64,000 nt of DNA from Pempheris klunzingeri (GCF_042242105.1 NC_092018.1:28080167-28144166); one strand, 5' to 3'; numbered from the stretch's first letter, positions 38,646 to 52,930 are shown. Numbers and translations are program-made. Notes: generated by a model from the sequence alone, not told the origin.

Positions 38646-41600
38646 TGTCTTATTACCTTGTTATGTTTTGATTGTTTGATTTACATGGGTTAAATGCTGG
38701 ACTGTGTCTTGGCCTTAATTAGTGTGCTTTAGAGGTGGATTTAGTCACCTCTGGACAGAATCAGACTGGCTGTTTCCCATTTTTCCAATCTCCATGTTGA
38801 GCTGAAAAGAACTGGCTGCTGGCTCCATGTAGCCACATATTAACGAGTGGTGTCTTCTATAACTCAGTAAAGAAGCAAATATGGATATTTCTCAAAAACG
38901 TGGTAATTTACCTCGAGGAAAGTTTGGGATCCAGTGGAATAAGGTGTGGAACAACGTTTGGTTACCAAAGTGGGAGCTTCATAATTCATTACACTTCACT
39001 GTCACACTTGCTATAAAGATGAAATTCAAGCTCTGCAGCGATTAATTCCCTTTTCCTCCACTGTGAAATTCTGCCCTGTCAAATCTATCTCCTCAGATAA
39101 GACTACATGGTCTTATCAAATGGGAGTCTATGTTCTGGCGTGTATCTGTCTGGGCATTCTGCGAATGAAAAAAAGAGATTGGGAAGCCGCTGTGGGAGTG
39201 AATCCATCCATGACACAAATATTTGACCTTTCTCCTCGAAGCCTTTCTCTCCGTCCTCGTTTAGACTCATAAGAGGCTGCTGCGCTTTTCTTGATTCACT
39301 GCTTGAACTGCCAAAGGCCTCTTTTTTTTTTGTCCAGGGATATTGGAAGGTTTGGCCTCGGGCTTTAAAGGGTTTGTTGCAAATTGCTACCTTGATGACC
39401 ACAGAAAGCCTGCTAACTCATTTCTAATCGTCCAGCAAGGCGTGAGCTGCAGCTGTTGACCTCTGGTCATCAGCGGCTCAGAGGAGCAATTAAAAGAGAA
39501 GGCAGCAAGTCACAGGTGATTAGGTGATTGTCTTTACAACTGTTATTTGATACGTTTTGAAGCAGGTAGGCTAGGTGTGACTACATATGATTAATATCTT
39601 ACTTAAATAACAGGAGCTGTCAATAGCTATTAATCATACTTACCCACTGTGTCATTCCACTGAGGCCATTATGGACCATTATGGGATCTGTTGATGTTTG
39701 CCCACATGAGGCAAAGCAACAGTTAATGGTCTAGGTCCCTGAGGAATGCATGCACCGTCACGCTTTCCCTCTTTGCATCGGACACCTGGCCCTCTTTCAG
39801 TGCCACCGTGCCATTTACATCTCAAAGGGGGACGAGCAAGAAGGCTCTCTCTGTGCTCCCTTCCTTACTCCAGAAATGATCTGATTTATCTCTTCATCAA
39901 CGGAAATATGTGCCTTTAGAGGGCCATCCCGCCTCTCTCACCCCCAGCTAACAGAGATGGGAGAGGGAGCAGTAAAAAGAGAGACTTGTGATCCTCCGTG
40001 TGATCCCAGACCCAACGGACCCCTGTCACAGTGCTTGATTCATGTGATGCGGGTGACTTTCTCTCTGCTCCCAGGCTCAGTGTGTTAAGGCGCAGGGGTG
40101 GGTGAGGGGGTGGCGGGTGGCATAACGCAAAGCAAAGGCGCCTGTGTTCCTGAGGTATCCGATTCCCACGTTTGATGGAGCATGACAGGTTGGCTCAGGT
40201 CAAATTAAAAGGCCACAGTAACAAATATGAGGGCAGACTTTGTGATCATCCGTGCAGGTGAACTCTCTGTGGCAGTGGGGATAAAAAGTTATTTATTGCA
40301 CCGAGGGAAAACATTAGTCTTTGTGGCATTAAGAGGGGGGGGGGATCCCTGCGCGAGGGCCAGGGTGGATAATTGAATCATCCATGTGTTGTTCTTTCAG
40401 CGTGGAACTCTTGTGTTCATCTGCCAAAGGAAAAGCCCTCACTTTTATCTTCGTCCCTGAACATTATGGATGACTGCGGCCTGTCGCACACCAGACCTTT
40501 AAAACAAATTATTTAGAACTGCCCTTTATTTCTGCTGCATTGTAGCAACTGCGACATGAACACTACTTGTCTCCGGTCCTTGGCCCTCATGAATGGAGAC
40601 GTGACAGCCCTCTCCCCAGACACAGCTTTGTAAATATTCTCCATCCTCTGGCTCCCGTCAGCTATGTCTGTCCGCCCCAAACAAACACTGCTGCTGAATA
40701 ATATTAGAAATCCCTGCCAATGTTTTAAGTCTGGAGCGGTGCCTTTGGGCTCAACCCTTCCATCATGTGATATACACGGCTCTGTGTACTTTGGAAATGT
40801 AGGTTTGGCACCTATGTTGTTTCCACTGTGTAATTTTGCTTCCATTTATGGTGTGTAAATGGTTATATAAATGGTTAATACTGGTCAATTCAGCGTAGAA
40901 TAACAACCAAAAATTCTCATGGGTGCATTTAGCAAAGTACTTTAAATGTCATCACAGCTCATATTCCAGCTACTCCCACTGGACACAAGGTCCTACATTA
41001 GGGACTGTACAAAACTTATTGTGGTGGAGAAGGGGGGGGGGCTTTATGTTTGATTTTGGACCTTGAACCCTTGAATGATTTCTCACCTCAACCCTGATTT
41101 TACATTAAATACGTTAATGGAGCAACATCTATTACAGAACCCAAATTGCACATCAGGACTTGCTGGTTAGCATAAAAGCGATGTAAGATTTTCGCCTCAG
41201 TAGTAGAAGTTATGTTATATATTCAATTTAGTTCAGTAGTTCCGTTGTAATGCTAAATAAAGTGAAGGTGGCTGTCGGGTAGTGGCAAAACATGGCATCC
41301 TCTTTAAAGAGATAAAGTTCCACATCCACTGTTTGAAAACTGACACACTGGACCAGCTAGCAACTAAAAAATAAAACCCTGGCACCCAAAGTGATCCATG
41401 GTGAAAAAAGAAAAGGATGAAATGAAGCACAAATGGAAATCTGAGAAAGAAAAAATAACCTTCTTTGCCCTCCCTAATAATTTCTATACAGTCCCTTAGC
41501 GGATGAAAAAAAAATAAACAGCCATTTAGTGGTTTTAGGGGTTCAAGTGACATGAAGAAACAAGGCCGTCTCTGTCAAGTGAGACTCAAACATGCGGGTG

Positions 41601-42129
41601 AATGGGAAAAAGGTAAGTGAGGCATAATAATTGTGTCTGCTAATCACCTGCCGGCTGCTACGCCTACAGGATATTTTAGCTCCCAACGATGGGTGTGTGG
41701 GGGTTATGTGGGGGTAAGTGCTGCACACCTGTGTGGCTGTCATACTCCTTGAGGAGTTTTAGGCGTTTCATTTAATCTCCATCAGTTGTCCCCCCACCCA
41801 ACCACCCATCCTCCTGACCTCTTAACCCCTTACATCCCCTGGCTCAGGAGTGCCAGAGGCACGCACAATTACTGCTGTGAAGTCTTGTCAAGTAAATGAA
41901 GCAGAAGCAGCGGCTACATTTTTCCTGACACTCGTGGAAGGTGTGTCGACCTGACTCAGTCCTCACCCCTGCTGGTGGAAATTAAACTTGTCACAATCAT
42001 TTCTTCACGTCTTTGTCTCCTGATGATGAAGACAATGACACAGTCTGGAGTGACCGGACTCCTACTCACAGTTGGCTCCTCATTATCCCCCCTCTCCTCT
42101 CCTCACTTGCTCCTGTCCCCTGCTTTTTG

Positions 42130-42480
42130 GGTGGCACTGATAATCGGTAATTACCAGAGCCAGGTAGAGAATTAGCTGTTAAATGCCTCTCTCTGGGTGT
42201 TTGTTTACTTGTGTGTGCGCCTGCCGAGGCTCCTGGCTGGTGGGTGATGAGTTACAGACACAGATGGTGGGCATCAGCGGGCTGGCTGGGGGCAGATTAG
42301 CAGCCTCCTCTGTCTGAGCAGCCCCGTCCCAGCCAGCTCCCACTCCCACTGAGCCCCAGAGGAGTGCCTGTCTGTAACTCTATTCGCTTTGGCAAGCCTC
42401 ATGTGTTGATGGAGGCCGACCATGGGCTTATCTCGTCTCATTCCACCATCAGTGGGCCTAGCAGGCCCGGGGCTCCCAGA
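42130..42480. promoter_or_regulatory. Candidate regulatory block
   Basis: Complex sequence without simple repeats. It contains TAATCGGTAATTACC and AGAATTAGCTG (homeodomain-type cores), and GGCAGATTAGCAG. A function as enhancer is a guess from word content alone. Confidence 0.2.
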
Positions 42481-42490
42481 GAGAGGGGGC

Positions 42491-42492
<2 letters not shown>

Positions 42493-42524
<32 letters not shown>
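42493..42524. repeat. (GT)16 microsatellite
   Basis: Uninterrupted GT dinucleotide tract. Confidence 0.9.
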
Positions 42525-42530
<6 letters not shown>

Positions 42531-44811
42531 CGGTCTGCTGGGGATGTCTGTGTGAAAACAACCCTGTTTTGAAAAGGTAATGCTGTTGCCTTTAAGTGGC
42601 ACAGATTTTGTAATTAGAGGTAACTTTACACCACTAAATGGAGCCTTATCTAAACGCATACTCATTTGCACTTTTATAGCATCGGCGTCAAGGTGTTGAA
42701 TAACTCAACTCAACTACTAAACCTATGTGCGTATTTATGGAACATAATCAAAGGCAGCACTACAACCCTCTATATGCTCATGTGTGGGACAACAGCTGCC
42801 ACATGTGCCACCTCCATGGGGATGTGTTGGCAATCCACTCTTCCGCTGCATGAGAAATGCCTACAGTGCAGATTTTGCCGTGATGCCATATGCATGTTGC
42901 ACTGGACAGGAAGCCCAGTTGAAACGGTCCAGGTCAAAGGTCAGCCAGATGCGATGTAGAGGGCGCAGGAGGGGGGGAAACTGGGCAGCCTGTAGGTTAG
43001 CGTTCCGGGGCCTGTTTATTTTATAAACAGTGAGAGCAGATTAGTATTGGAGCCAGGCTCCCTCAGCCATATGGGGAGGATGTCCTCTGTGTTGGGAGGC
43101 TCTTAACAAACCATTGTGTTCATAGTTGGAGACACACAGTCACTGGCATCATTCCTGGTCACCACTAATGATGAGATGATGTTGCTGCCAATCTGCAACC
43201 AAGGATGCATGGTCTGCATCGCTTCCATTCTGGGCATAATAGAGTATTGAATGATTGTGTTAGTAATGGCTCACAAGCTTTGAGTCATTAGGAGTGTTGG
43301 CACATGCAGGCCTTCGTCACCGCTTAGCTGGGACGTAAAAACAGGAAATGGACGGACCAACTTCAGCGGCAGTCTAATGAATCCTGCTTGAAGATGTTTG
43401 CGTGTGGCTCATCTCCTGAAGACTCACAGCCCCTTCCTGCCATTGTTTGGGGTTTTTGTGAGATGCAGAGGCAGTAAAGTCTCTTTGATGACTCCAGCTG
43501 TCATCGCTCGCCTGGACTGATGGGTCTCTCTCAGCACTTGAGGATTCACACAAACACCCTGTTGTTTGACGGTTTAAATGTTCTCTTCCAAAGCGCCTTA
43601 CTGTACCGTGAAAACATTTAACATTTAAGGATTGAAAACCTGAGTGGTAAGCGGTCACATTGGATTTATGCATAGCCGCTGACGCTCATGGCACCGCTGC
43701 CTTCCAATTAAAATCTAAATAACGGTTGCGAATTGAATCGCTGAAATTCACCACACATTTCACATGGTTTATCAACCTTCTGGCTGAGAAACGTTTCCTT
43801 GGCTGGCTGCTGAAAACTGCTCCTGACAGTGATGCCGTCAGCCAGATTAACTATGGGACTGCGCCAGGACACCGCAGTGCTGCTGACAAGCCTGCTGCAG
43901 GATCACACACAGCTTAGGTGAACGTAGTCTACTGGAGGAGCAGCCATTAAAATTCCCTGCTGAGGCATCAGTGGTTCCAGACCCTTAAGTCTGACGTACC
44001 AACGGTCCAGTCAGAGGAGCCAAAGTACCCCCTCATTGACTCCACTCAAAATATTCCATAATATGTCCCTTTAGACGGACATTTTTACAGTATTCTTTTC
44101 ATACTACCAGCTGGAGTGGCAGAAGCTGGACATTTTGACCATTTCTCCATTATGTTTTGCTTCTGATTTGAACCTTTAGCTATTTCAGCTTTTCACTCAT
44201 GGACTGTTTCATTTAACTTCTCTTCTAGCTTGCTAACTCACAAACCTGTTGATTCAAGTTGGTGGGAGGTGGCTCACTGGTAATGTCTTAATGCTAGCAT
44301 TACTGACAGCGCTGTATAATAAGGGTACAAATCATATACTTAAGTATTGTTTAACTAATGCACGGCTCAGGAAGATTTAAGGCCTGAATTACTGCAGGAT
44401 GCATCACGAATTCCTGTTGCTCATTTTATGACACTTTATGTGATTAGTTCACACTAGAAACAACCTGGAGTGACTGGACCCCAGTTAAGGACTGCTAATT
44501 CACAGTTACTAAGTGGGATTCCCCTCACATAGAAGTTTAATTCAGGGTCATGCATTTGTTCAGCCTCTGATGAAAACAATAGTTTAATATTTCTATGAGA
44601 ACAGAGACTTTCTAACTGGGATACAAACATTTACATGTTGGTGCATGACCCAGTGGTGTTTTTGAGACAATTAAAACCAAGCGGGTGGATCATGAGTTGT
44701 TGTTGAAAGAAGTGGAGTTTAACAGGGTAGAGAAAGATTCTCCTAAACCAAAATCAGCTACAACTGATAAATTCAGATTTTGGCCTTCGTGCAGTTTCAT
44801 AAGAACAGCAA

Positions 44812-44905
44812 TAAATCAGAATCAGAATCACTTTAATAATCCCCAGGGGGAAATAGCTTTTTGTTATACACAGCTCCAAAAGAATAAGAATAAGAATAAG
44901 AATAA
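44812..44905. repeat. Retroelement-tail-like repeat with (AAGAAT)n end
   Basis: Reads AATCAGAATCAGAATCACTT, then AATCCCCAGGGGGAAATAG and TATACACAGCTCC, ending in (AAGAAT)4. This matches a fish repeat end I remember as TCAGAATCACTTTATTGATCCC followed by GGGGGAAATT. It is a short remnant. Confidence 0.6.
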
Positions 44906-46825
44906 ACTTCAAACTGAAATAAACAGGGATCTACCTTTAGCTCACTCTTTTGGCTCCTGTTGGTGGATTTAATGATTGAAAAGTAACTGACTGCTGTTAC
45001 CTGTAGAGAAGTGTTGTAATAGCTGTGGGGTCTGGGAGCCACTCTTTGGTTCCTCCTAAATCAGACTATAGGACTGATTCCCCAGTCCCTCACTGCTCGT
45101 GTGTTATGTAGACCAGATGAGGGGAAACCTGAGCATTACAGAGCAGGCACCATAAACCTAACCAGTAATCTTGATGTTCAGCAATGTAAATGGGGCCCCT
45201 CTTAAAGAAGTAGCCCTGGTGTCTACTGTGAGGAAGACGGGTACAGTACTTGAGATATACACACCGAGGAACACAAAAGCAGGTTTGTTTCCCATGGAAG
45301 GAGCTTGAGTTTGGCTTTTCTGATATTTACAGTGAGCTGTGGGGATGAAACAGCAGCTCATGTATCAGCACAGAGTGTGTTGTGCCTTCAGAGCTGCATG
45401 GACAAAGTCCCTTCATCTCCAAGCTGGGGTATGATCTCGGAGGATCGGGGCGCTGCGGTGGGACTTGTTAACAGTGGCGTTATAGACTGCTGGCCGCAGG
45501 GTTCAGTTTTAGCTAGTGGGCTAGATCTGCTCGCAAAATATTGTTGGTTTTTACTGGATTACGACTCAGAAGGACTGATTGTTGATTGATGCTGTTTTGC
45601 CAGCTCGTTCTCCATGCACATAAAAGCATCAGTGGTGGGTTCAACCTCAGGACAGTTCTCTACTCTTTAAACTCCTAATCCTTACAGGTGCGCGCTAAAT
45701 GCAACACAAGTTTCTTTATATAGCACAATAAGCATCAGCTGAGATGGCGGTTCAGAGGGGGATGATGCTGACAAGCAGTAATTACAGGGATTTAGGGAGA
45801 CAGAATGCACCAACATTCAGTTCACCCTCACTTTTATTTAGCAACTTGTCTCTAATGTTGATTAGTCTGTACACTGGAAACACAAAGCAGACTACACTAT
45901 AATATCATACTGAGATACCTTATAACTTATTTCAAAAGGAAACAATTCATATTTCTAAGTTAATGATGACTTATCATCTAATCAGTGTGTAGCTATAATG
46001 TTTGACTCACTAATTCCTGACTGGAAATCAAGTTTTGATTTAATTCGAATACACTGCATCAGTGACTTTTGAACTTTACTGTAATGAAAATAAATATCTT
46101 GAATGTAACCGGAGTCGGTGAAGCCACATAAGAGCACATCTGGAGTCTGAGCTTCAGCTAAGATTTTGTTCGTGCATTAATATGAACTCATTACAGCATA
46201 TCGTAAATCTTGCAGCAGCCATGATTGCATGTGTGTGCTGCTGTCACCCAAACTCAACCTCAGACCTCTGCTCCTCAGCCTCAGATCGTGATAGATGTAA
46301 GAACATGATTGCTGCAGATGAGATGAAAGCACTAATTCTTAATCACTGACAAACACATGAACAGATGAGTGAGTCAGAGATACGTTATTGGACTTGCCCT
46401 TTTCATTTAACTGCAATTATAAAGAGCTCTGACAAATAGATACAGCGCTTTGCTTTCATTAACAAGCAGCTGAATGGGGTCAAATGTGATGGCACTTTTT
46501 CAACATACCAAGTCCTTCATTTCTGCTATCAGATCTGCACCTCTAAATTAATTGCAAGGTTAGTTGAGGAGACCTTGGAAGAGGGTGGATGTGTGAGGGA
46601 GTGGGGCCCTGAGAAAGAGGAGCTATGCCGGCATGGCGTGCAGCAGCGCAGGCCGCGGACATTAGACAGGAGCGGAGAGAGCAAGCAGGCGCTGCCAGCG
46701 ATAACAGCAGGGAAGATAATAAAGGAGAAGGTGTTTCCTGTGAACGTTCCCCACAGGAAAAGTCTTCCTCCATCCGCTGCTATAGGTTTATTGTGGACTA
46801 GCCATCTTGAAGTGATTTACTTAAG

Positions 46826-46900
46826 GCTTACAAATCAAATCAAACTTTACTGATCCACGCTATCACAGGAAGGGATGGGGTTGCACCCCATTACATACTG
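46826..46900. repeat. Retroelement-tail-like remnant
   Basis: Starts CAAATCAAATCAAACTTTAC followed by TGATCC, the same general design as the remnant at 44812, and continues with GGGGTTGCACCCCATTACA. Diverged and incomplete. Confidence 0.5.
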
Positions 46901-47379
46901 TACAAACAGACATGCCTACACACACATCTAAGCTCTCAAGATCCTATTGTGTTTGCTATCCTTCACCTCTGTAGAGGCAAACAATGGTCTTGGCTCGTAA
47001 CTCATGGCCCCACTGACTCAGATGGTTGCTGTCCCTCTCATAATGCTATTAGCTATTGTCCTGATGTTCCGCTCCTCGCGCTCCGAAGATGAACTCATGT
47101 GTGATCCAGCTTCGGCCTCTCCAGATGTCACAGATGCTCTCAATTTCATCACAAATTAGATGCTCCATCACGTCTACATCTAACTTCTGTGAACCCCCAT
47201 CAGAGAGAAACGTCACCATCAATGGTCTTTAAAATTTCAGCCTCGACCGGAGCGTGCTGAAGAAAGCTTTGTTTGCCTGTGCTGTGTTTCCAAGCTGTTG
47301 GTTCCAGTTGAAAGAGCCGCTAGGAACCAAAGCATGCCCCAGCTGACTTTTAATCACACTCACCCAGGCACTGGCTCAG

Positions 47380-47500
47380 TCACAGAGAGTAGCAGGCCTG
47401 TAATTAGATGACAATGGGCCCCTCTCTGGTGCACATATTGATGGCGAATGGGTGGCCACAGAATTATTGATCAAAGACATAGGCACAGGAAGAGCAGAGG
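47380..47500. promoter_or_regulatory. Candidate regulatory block with TCF, SOX and homeodomain words
   Basis: Within 90 bp: CTGTAATTAGATGACAATGG (homeodomain TAATTA, MEIS/TGIF-like TGACA and SOX-like ACAATGG) and GAATTATTGATCAAAGACAT (TCF/LEF-like ATCAAAG). Such packing is typical of conserved developmental enhancers, but no alignment was possible. Confidence 0.3.
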
Positions 47501-50324
47501 GGGGGGGGAGGCCTGGTATAGATGTTTGGCTGAGTGAACAGCAGGTGACTGACATCTTACAGGCCCAGGTCTAGTTCTGCCTGCTGTGAATAATTATATC
47601 TTAGAGAAAATTTGCCAAGATCCTTTGAGATTAGACAACAAGCCATTATAACCTAGTTATAATAGGTGCTGGTGCTGAGCCAAAACTAAAGGTCTGAAGA
47701 TATCAGTACTGAGCTGACCATTTGGCTTAGCCCACACTTGTTATGCCTGTCAGGCCTGTCAGTGGTGGATTAACCCTTAAAATTCATTGTTCTTTTTAAA
47801 AACATATGGTTCCTTGATTTCAAACAGAAGCAGACTTTTTAATTATGGCTGGCAACCATCGACTTTGCCTGCTAAAATGTCATCAGCAGGTGTTTCTAAC
47901 TCACTTTAGCTCACTCGTTTTGAAATGAGAATCTTGTCAGAGGGGTCTTAAACATACATTTGAGTGAGGCTGAAGCTGCGTGTCCCAGGCAAAAAGTCTG
48001 CATCCTCACCAGGTAATGATCAATATAAGAAATGGAAATAAACATCTTAATTATTCTTGTATCATAACTGCTTATGTGAGACCAGACTTTTACTTTTTCT
48101 AGCCTGGTTACAGGCTGAGCTCTCACAAGCAGGACATTGGTTAGATTTCTGCTTTAACACCACTGTTTCTATTTGGCTTTTAGGATGAAGACCAACCATG
48201 TGTTTGGTGCATGTGATATTATCTCAGATAAGGAGTTTGACTATAGTCGCTGTAGTTACAGAACAGCAGAACAGAGCTGTTAACATTAACCCTGTTTCTG
48301 GGTTGGGTTACTACTGTGAGGAGTAAGACAGTCAGCTGTACATGCTAACGCTTTTACGTTAGAGCTGGCAATCACACTGTGTAATCCAATGGTTTTGGAA
48401 AGGCTAATAGAGGAGAGCAGCCTCTAAACTCCATGTGTCTTGCTAAAGCCTCATACTTATCACTTCTGCATGTGGAGAAATCCACAAAGTTTGTTATAGT
48501 TGCTAAGCTACAGTTGGAGAATAGTCCCTGTAGCAGATGTTCAATAGACCAATCAGTCTGAGATGTATAGGCTGTGGTCACTAGTAATAAGTTCTTACAA
48601 AAGATTAACTGCAGGGAGAAAAAAGAAATAACATTTAGCTGTATGTTATCTGATACTTGAAGGGATTTTCTAAATTGGCCACACTGAAGTGACTTTTAAC
48701 TATTAGAAATCCCACTTGGAGTTACATCAACATGAACTCTGACCTTTCCGGCAAAATCTCATCAGTTACCGCTGGTTGCCCAGTCATACATGGGCCAGAA
48801 TGTGTAACATACAGTAGCTCATTCAAGTATGAATAATCCAGTGTTGGTTGGATGGATCCAGAGGCAGCTGCAGCACACGTGTGTTAGTGCTGTGTGACGA
48901 GGGGTGGATGCCGGGCGGGGTGGATGCTCCATCGCTTTCCTCCCCCGGCCTGCATGCTTCAGATATCGCTGTGATGTCATGGGAGAGACCTGGAGGAGCT
49001 CCTCGCCTCTGAGAGGAGGTGAAAATGTCACAGGTTGCAGATAGATGAATCTATAATGGGTCATATGAGAGCTGATACTGCGTGCCTGTGGCTGAAGGCC
49101 GCCTGAAAGTGTAATAATGACTGGTCGTATGCCGTATAGACCCAGGGGCCCCTCGGGAAGTCATAGGAAGCGGGAATCCACTCAGTGTGACGACAGGAGC
49201 GGCCTTTTCCGCTCACACTGTACTCTGCTGATTGCTCCTCTGTTCAGTTTACAGTCGTAAAAACTTTTCTCAAGGTCCAGGACGAGACCGTATGGCTCTT
49301 CTGATTCACACCGTTACTAATCTTGTGTTGTTTGTGTGGGGCGTACAGTTTTCCTGAGAGACCGACAACACAGCATCTCATGTGAAGGGCTTTTGAAGTG
49401 TCCCTCTTTTCACCGCCCACACTTTGGGACATTAAAAACCAAACACTGAGCCCCCTCCCATACACGTCCTTTGACTTGCAGAGCTCCCCATGTTGACACA
49501 ATTATCCTCTAGTAGTTCCCCTGCTTTGTAAAATACTTGATGTTTTTGTTGATGCTCTGTGTCTGCACGCCTCGTGCCTCTGGATAAGAGTGGTTTCTCC
49601 TTGTTTTTCTGCTTTTATGTGGGAAGACTGTACATTTAGAACGTTTGGCTCCAGTGTAGTGGGATAGACATTGTGTTATGTGTTTTGCTCATGAATTGTT
49701 CCACCATATAAATACACTCTTGTATACTGGTGGTTTAAATAATTGCCCCCCTACTTCCTTTTAACCTTGAGGTATTTTCCCATAATTTAAAAAACCATCA
49801 CCACCCACGTCTATCTTATCTTTGCTGACACTTTGTATTTATGTTGGGTATTTATGTTTTTTGATATAATTATTTTACTGGCAAGAGAAGGCTAAGTGAT
49901 AAGAATGAATAACTTAAAAAGGGTAGGTTGCCATATCATTGCGGTGTGCAGTATATGCAAATGAGTGTTTAATTTTCCTCCATGGTTCCTCCATGAGTTC
50001 AACAATCATTTGTTTGAGTGCTTGTTTTTTGGAACTACAGATTGTATTTTCGCAGTATCTGTGTGTTTGCCTTCACAAAACAGTTTTAATAGAATACAGA
50101 GCAAAGGATCTACGGGCCGCCACAGTCGCGATTCAAGCAGTGCAGTGCATTATGGGTGTTGTTTCTGTCCTCTGCATAGACAGCCTTGTTTTATGAAAAG
50201 ACCATCTTTCCAGCGGAGTGACTAACTTAGAGGAGGGTGGTGAAGCCGCTTCAGGGTTTGTTGTATCCTGTGTGTCTGCTCTAGCTTAAAGCTGGCTCGC
50301 TCAGGTAAACCTTGGGCTGATTAT

Positions 50325-50590
50325 TTTCATTACTGATGAATCTGTAGATTATTGTCTCTCTTAGTTGATAATTATGTTTTCTATAAAATGTCAGTAAGTA
50401 GCAAAAAAAAAAGCCAATTATACTGAAATGCCTTCATACTGTGTGTCGTGTTTTGTCCAACCAGCAGTTTAACACCCAAAGAACAACAGTTTACTACCAT
50501 ATATGACAAAGAATAACAAATTGATTCTGATTAGGGAAACTGGAAGCAGAGAATGACAGAAAATAATCAGAACAGTTGCCAAATAATGTG
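50325..50590 (+). repeat. Dispersed fish repeat (GATTATT/TCAGTAAGTAG type)
   Basis: Ordered words TCATTACTGATGAATCTGTA, GATTATTGTCTCTC, CTATAAAATGTCAGTAAGTA, TTTTGTCCAACCAGCAGTTT, CACCCAAAGAACAACAGTTT, ACCATATATGACAAAGAATA and AATCAGAACAGTTGCC match a percomorph repeat I know in this order. No open frame. Confidence 0.7.
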
Positions 50591-50820
50591 TTGTCCGTCT
50601 AATAATGGTGTCAGGTCTAGTTAAAACTGACATAATGCACGACACAGGTTTCTGTCCTGGCTGTTAGGTAAAGATACTTTAGTCTCTCCTTCACCCTGCT
50701 GTGTCTCTACTCTCTTCCTCTCCATTGCTGCTCCCATTTTCTGCTTAGTAAAACAGGAAGAGGGTGTGTTTGGAGAACCTGAGGAGTCAAGCCGTTCACC
50801 ACTGACTGACCGTAGTCTTT

Positions 50821-50844
50821 GTGTGTGTGTGTGTGTGTGTGTGT
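50821..50844. repeat. (GT)12 microsatellite
   Basis: Uninterrupted GT dinucleotide tract. Confidence 0.9.
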
Positions 50845-52644
50845 ATGCATGCCAGGATAATTGCTTTCAGGGAGCCACTGAATGCCTTACCCTTGTTCCC
50901 TCAGCTCTTCAGAGATCTTCTGTATTTGCTTTGTGCATTGTGCCCCAAAGGCAACTTCTTAAGCCGTGTGCATTTGACATGCTATCTAAAACATGCTGCT
51001 ACATGTGGGCCTTGCACACACAACCGCATTACACACTCACATGCGAAGTGTGAGCAAATATCTGCATGCTCACATGGCCATTTTTCACTCACAAGACACC
51101 ATTCGCCTCACTATAGTTTCATTCTCCGTAGGAGGCTCCGCAGGGGCTCTTCCTTCCGTCCAGCAGGGGTTCCTGCCCTGTTGGGATGTGCAGGAATGTG
51201 AGTGCAGCAACGCAGGCAGAGTATCGGCCCGCTGAAGCCCGATCTGGTGGGGATTAGAGGTGAGCTGTGCCTCGCCCGTTCTCCTCCCAGCAAGAGCTGT
51301 CATGTCAGTCGTGGCGTCCTGCCGCTGAGCTTCACTCCCATTGGGTGTAGGTCAGGGGCCAGCGTCAGGTCACACCGCTGGCTTCTGCAGCTTTTACTGA
51401 GCGTGCCCTCTTCTTACACAATGTATGACAGCCAGCATATATGCGATCTGACAACCCACGCCTGAGCAACAAAAGGAAAGAGGAAGGCTGAGGCTGAGGG
51501 CATTCTCTTTCTGTACAGTGCTGTTGGGCCACATCATTCCGGCCCTTTAATTAATATCTAGCTAAATTTAGTTTTGCTAGCAATTTAACTGCAAATATGC
51601 TACATTTAGCATTCGGGGACTAGTTACAAGCTTGCACAACATTTTCATCAAGCGTGAAATGATGATGTTTCATCACAGAAAATTTGCTTTCAATGACGTA
51701 GTTTGGTAGTTAATTGCATGCTGGTGGTATTTTGTCTGATAAGATGTTCCTCTGTGAAAAGGCCTCCCTCCTTTTCTGCCCCACGGTGCTTGTTAGTTGT
51801 GGAATCTGGTGGGTCTGTCCATAAAACAATCCAGGTCAGGTAGACACTGAAACAGAATGAGTGATATGTGGAAACTGTCCTTGGAGAAGCAGAGGAGCCA
51901 ATGTGCAAGCTCAGGACATATTTCATACACAAATATTGGACTTTTTTTTGCATTTGTTTGTCATTCAAAGCTTCATATCCAGCTGCACAGAAGACTGCAG
52001 TGAGAATATAGTGGGTTGATGTGCAGGGGCAGCTGGCTGTAACTTTAGAGGGTCTCAGTCATGACAAATAGCAGCTGGATGGCAAAGAGGAAATCTCAGC
52101 GTCTGCCTTTGAGAGGTGGTGTATCAGATCTAAAGAGGAGTCTGCCTGGCGCAGCGTCTCCTGAACAATAACAGGAGCGGTGGCCAGGCTATTAACAGAA
52201 CCGTCCCCGTCTGGGCCAAGTGCTGTCTGCTCCTCCTCTATTATATCCACACTTACAATGTAATGCTGTAATCCTTCCTGTGAAATTTATTATGAAAACT
52301 ATAAATCTTTCCAAGCCTGCCTCTCATTTCCCCCTTTTGCAGTGCAGCTGGGAAGTTCCTCCTTCCCTTCTTCTTCTGCCAGAGCAGCAAAGGGTTTTCT
52401 GTGATACCCTCAGTGGCCTCTGTCGTTGCTCCACTGCTCAATAACGAATAACGAAGCCAAGTTCCTGCACTGCTGTACTCTTTTGACCCATATTTTTGAC
52501 TGTATTCCTGCCAGAGGTTAAACTCCATTCATGAAATTGATGGAAATGAAACTCTGGTTTTAGCACTGCTATGAAATCAACCTGAGATTTGAGCCTGATA
52601 AAATGTATTTAGCCACTCCAGCAGCATGGCTCTGAGGATGGAGA

Positions 52645-52930
52645 TGTCACGGTCCAGACTGAAATATCTGGACAACTATTAGATGGATTGCAAAGAAGGA
52701 GGTCGCAGTTTTCACTCACCCTGTGAAATATTCCCATCAGCCTTAGCTGTATTTTATGTTTAGTACTAATTAGCAATGCTAGAATGCAAATATGCTATAT
52801 ATATATATATGGTTAGCATAGTCAATGGTATACCTGCTTAACACCACCATGTCAGTATTTTGTATGTTATTGTGAGCGAGTTAACATTCAGACGCCTCAA
52901 AGCCTCACAGAGCTGCTAGCGCGGCTTTAA
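52645..52930 (+). repeat. Dispersed fish repeat (AACTATTAGATGGATTGC type), copy 1
   Basis: Contains CAGACTGAAATATCTGGACA, ACTATTAGATGGATTGC, TTCCCATCAGCCTTAGCTGT and TTTATGTTTAGTACTAATTAGC, then a (TA)n insertion and ACATTCAGACGCC-like end. The order matches a common percomorph element and a second copy at 56685-56960. Confidence 0.7.

Larger units (their letters stand above)
37916..44810. other. Gene desert, first part; no gene seen
   Basis: I find no exon with convincing protein similarity on either strand; open frames are short and lack coding character. The stretch holds a dispersed repeat (38500-38645), G-runs at 38200 and 40336, a (GT)16 tract at 42493-42524 and a candidate regulatory block at 42130-42480. 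Sequence from about 39650 to 40480 is complex and free of simple repeats and may include conserved non-coding DNA. Confidence 0.5.
44906..52640. other. Gene desert, second part; no gene seen
   Basis: No supported exon. It contains a second repeat-tail remnant (46826-46900), a block with homeodomain, SOX and TCF-like words at 47380-47500, a complex CpG-containing block at about 48840-49240, a dispersed repeat at 50325-50590 and a (GT)12 tract at 50821-50844. Short open frames at 46575 and 50766 lack any recognisable motif. Confidence 0.5.
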
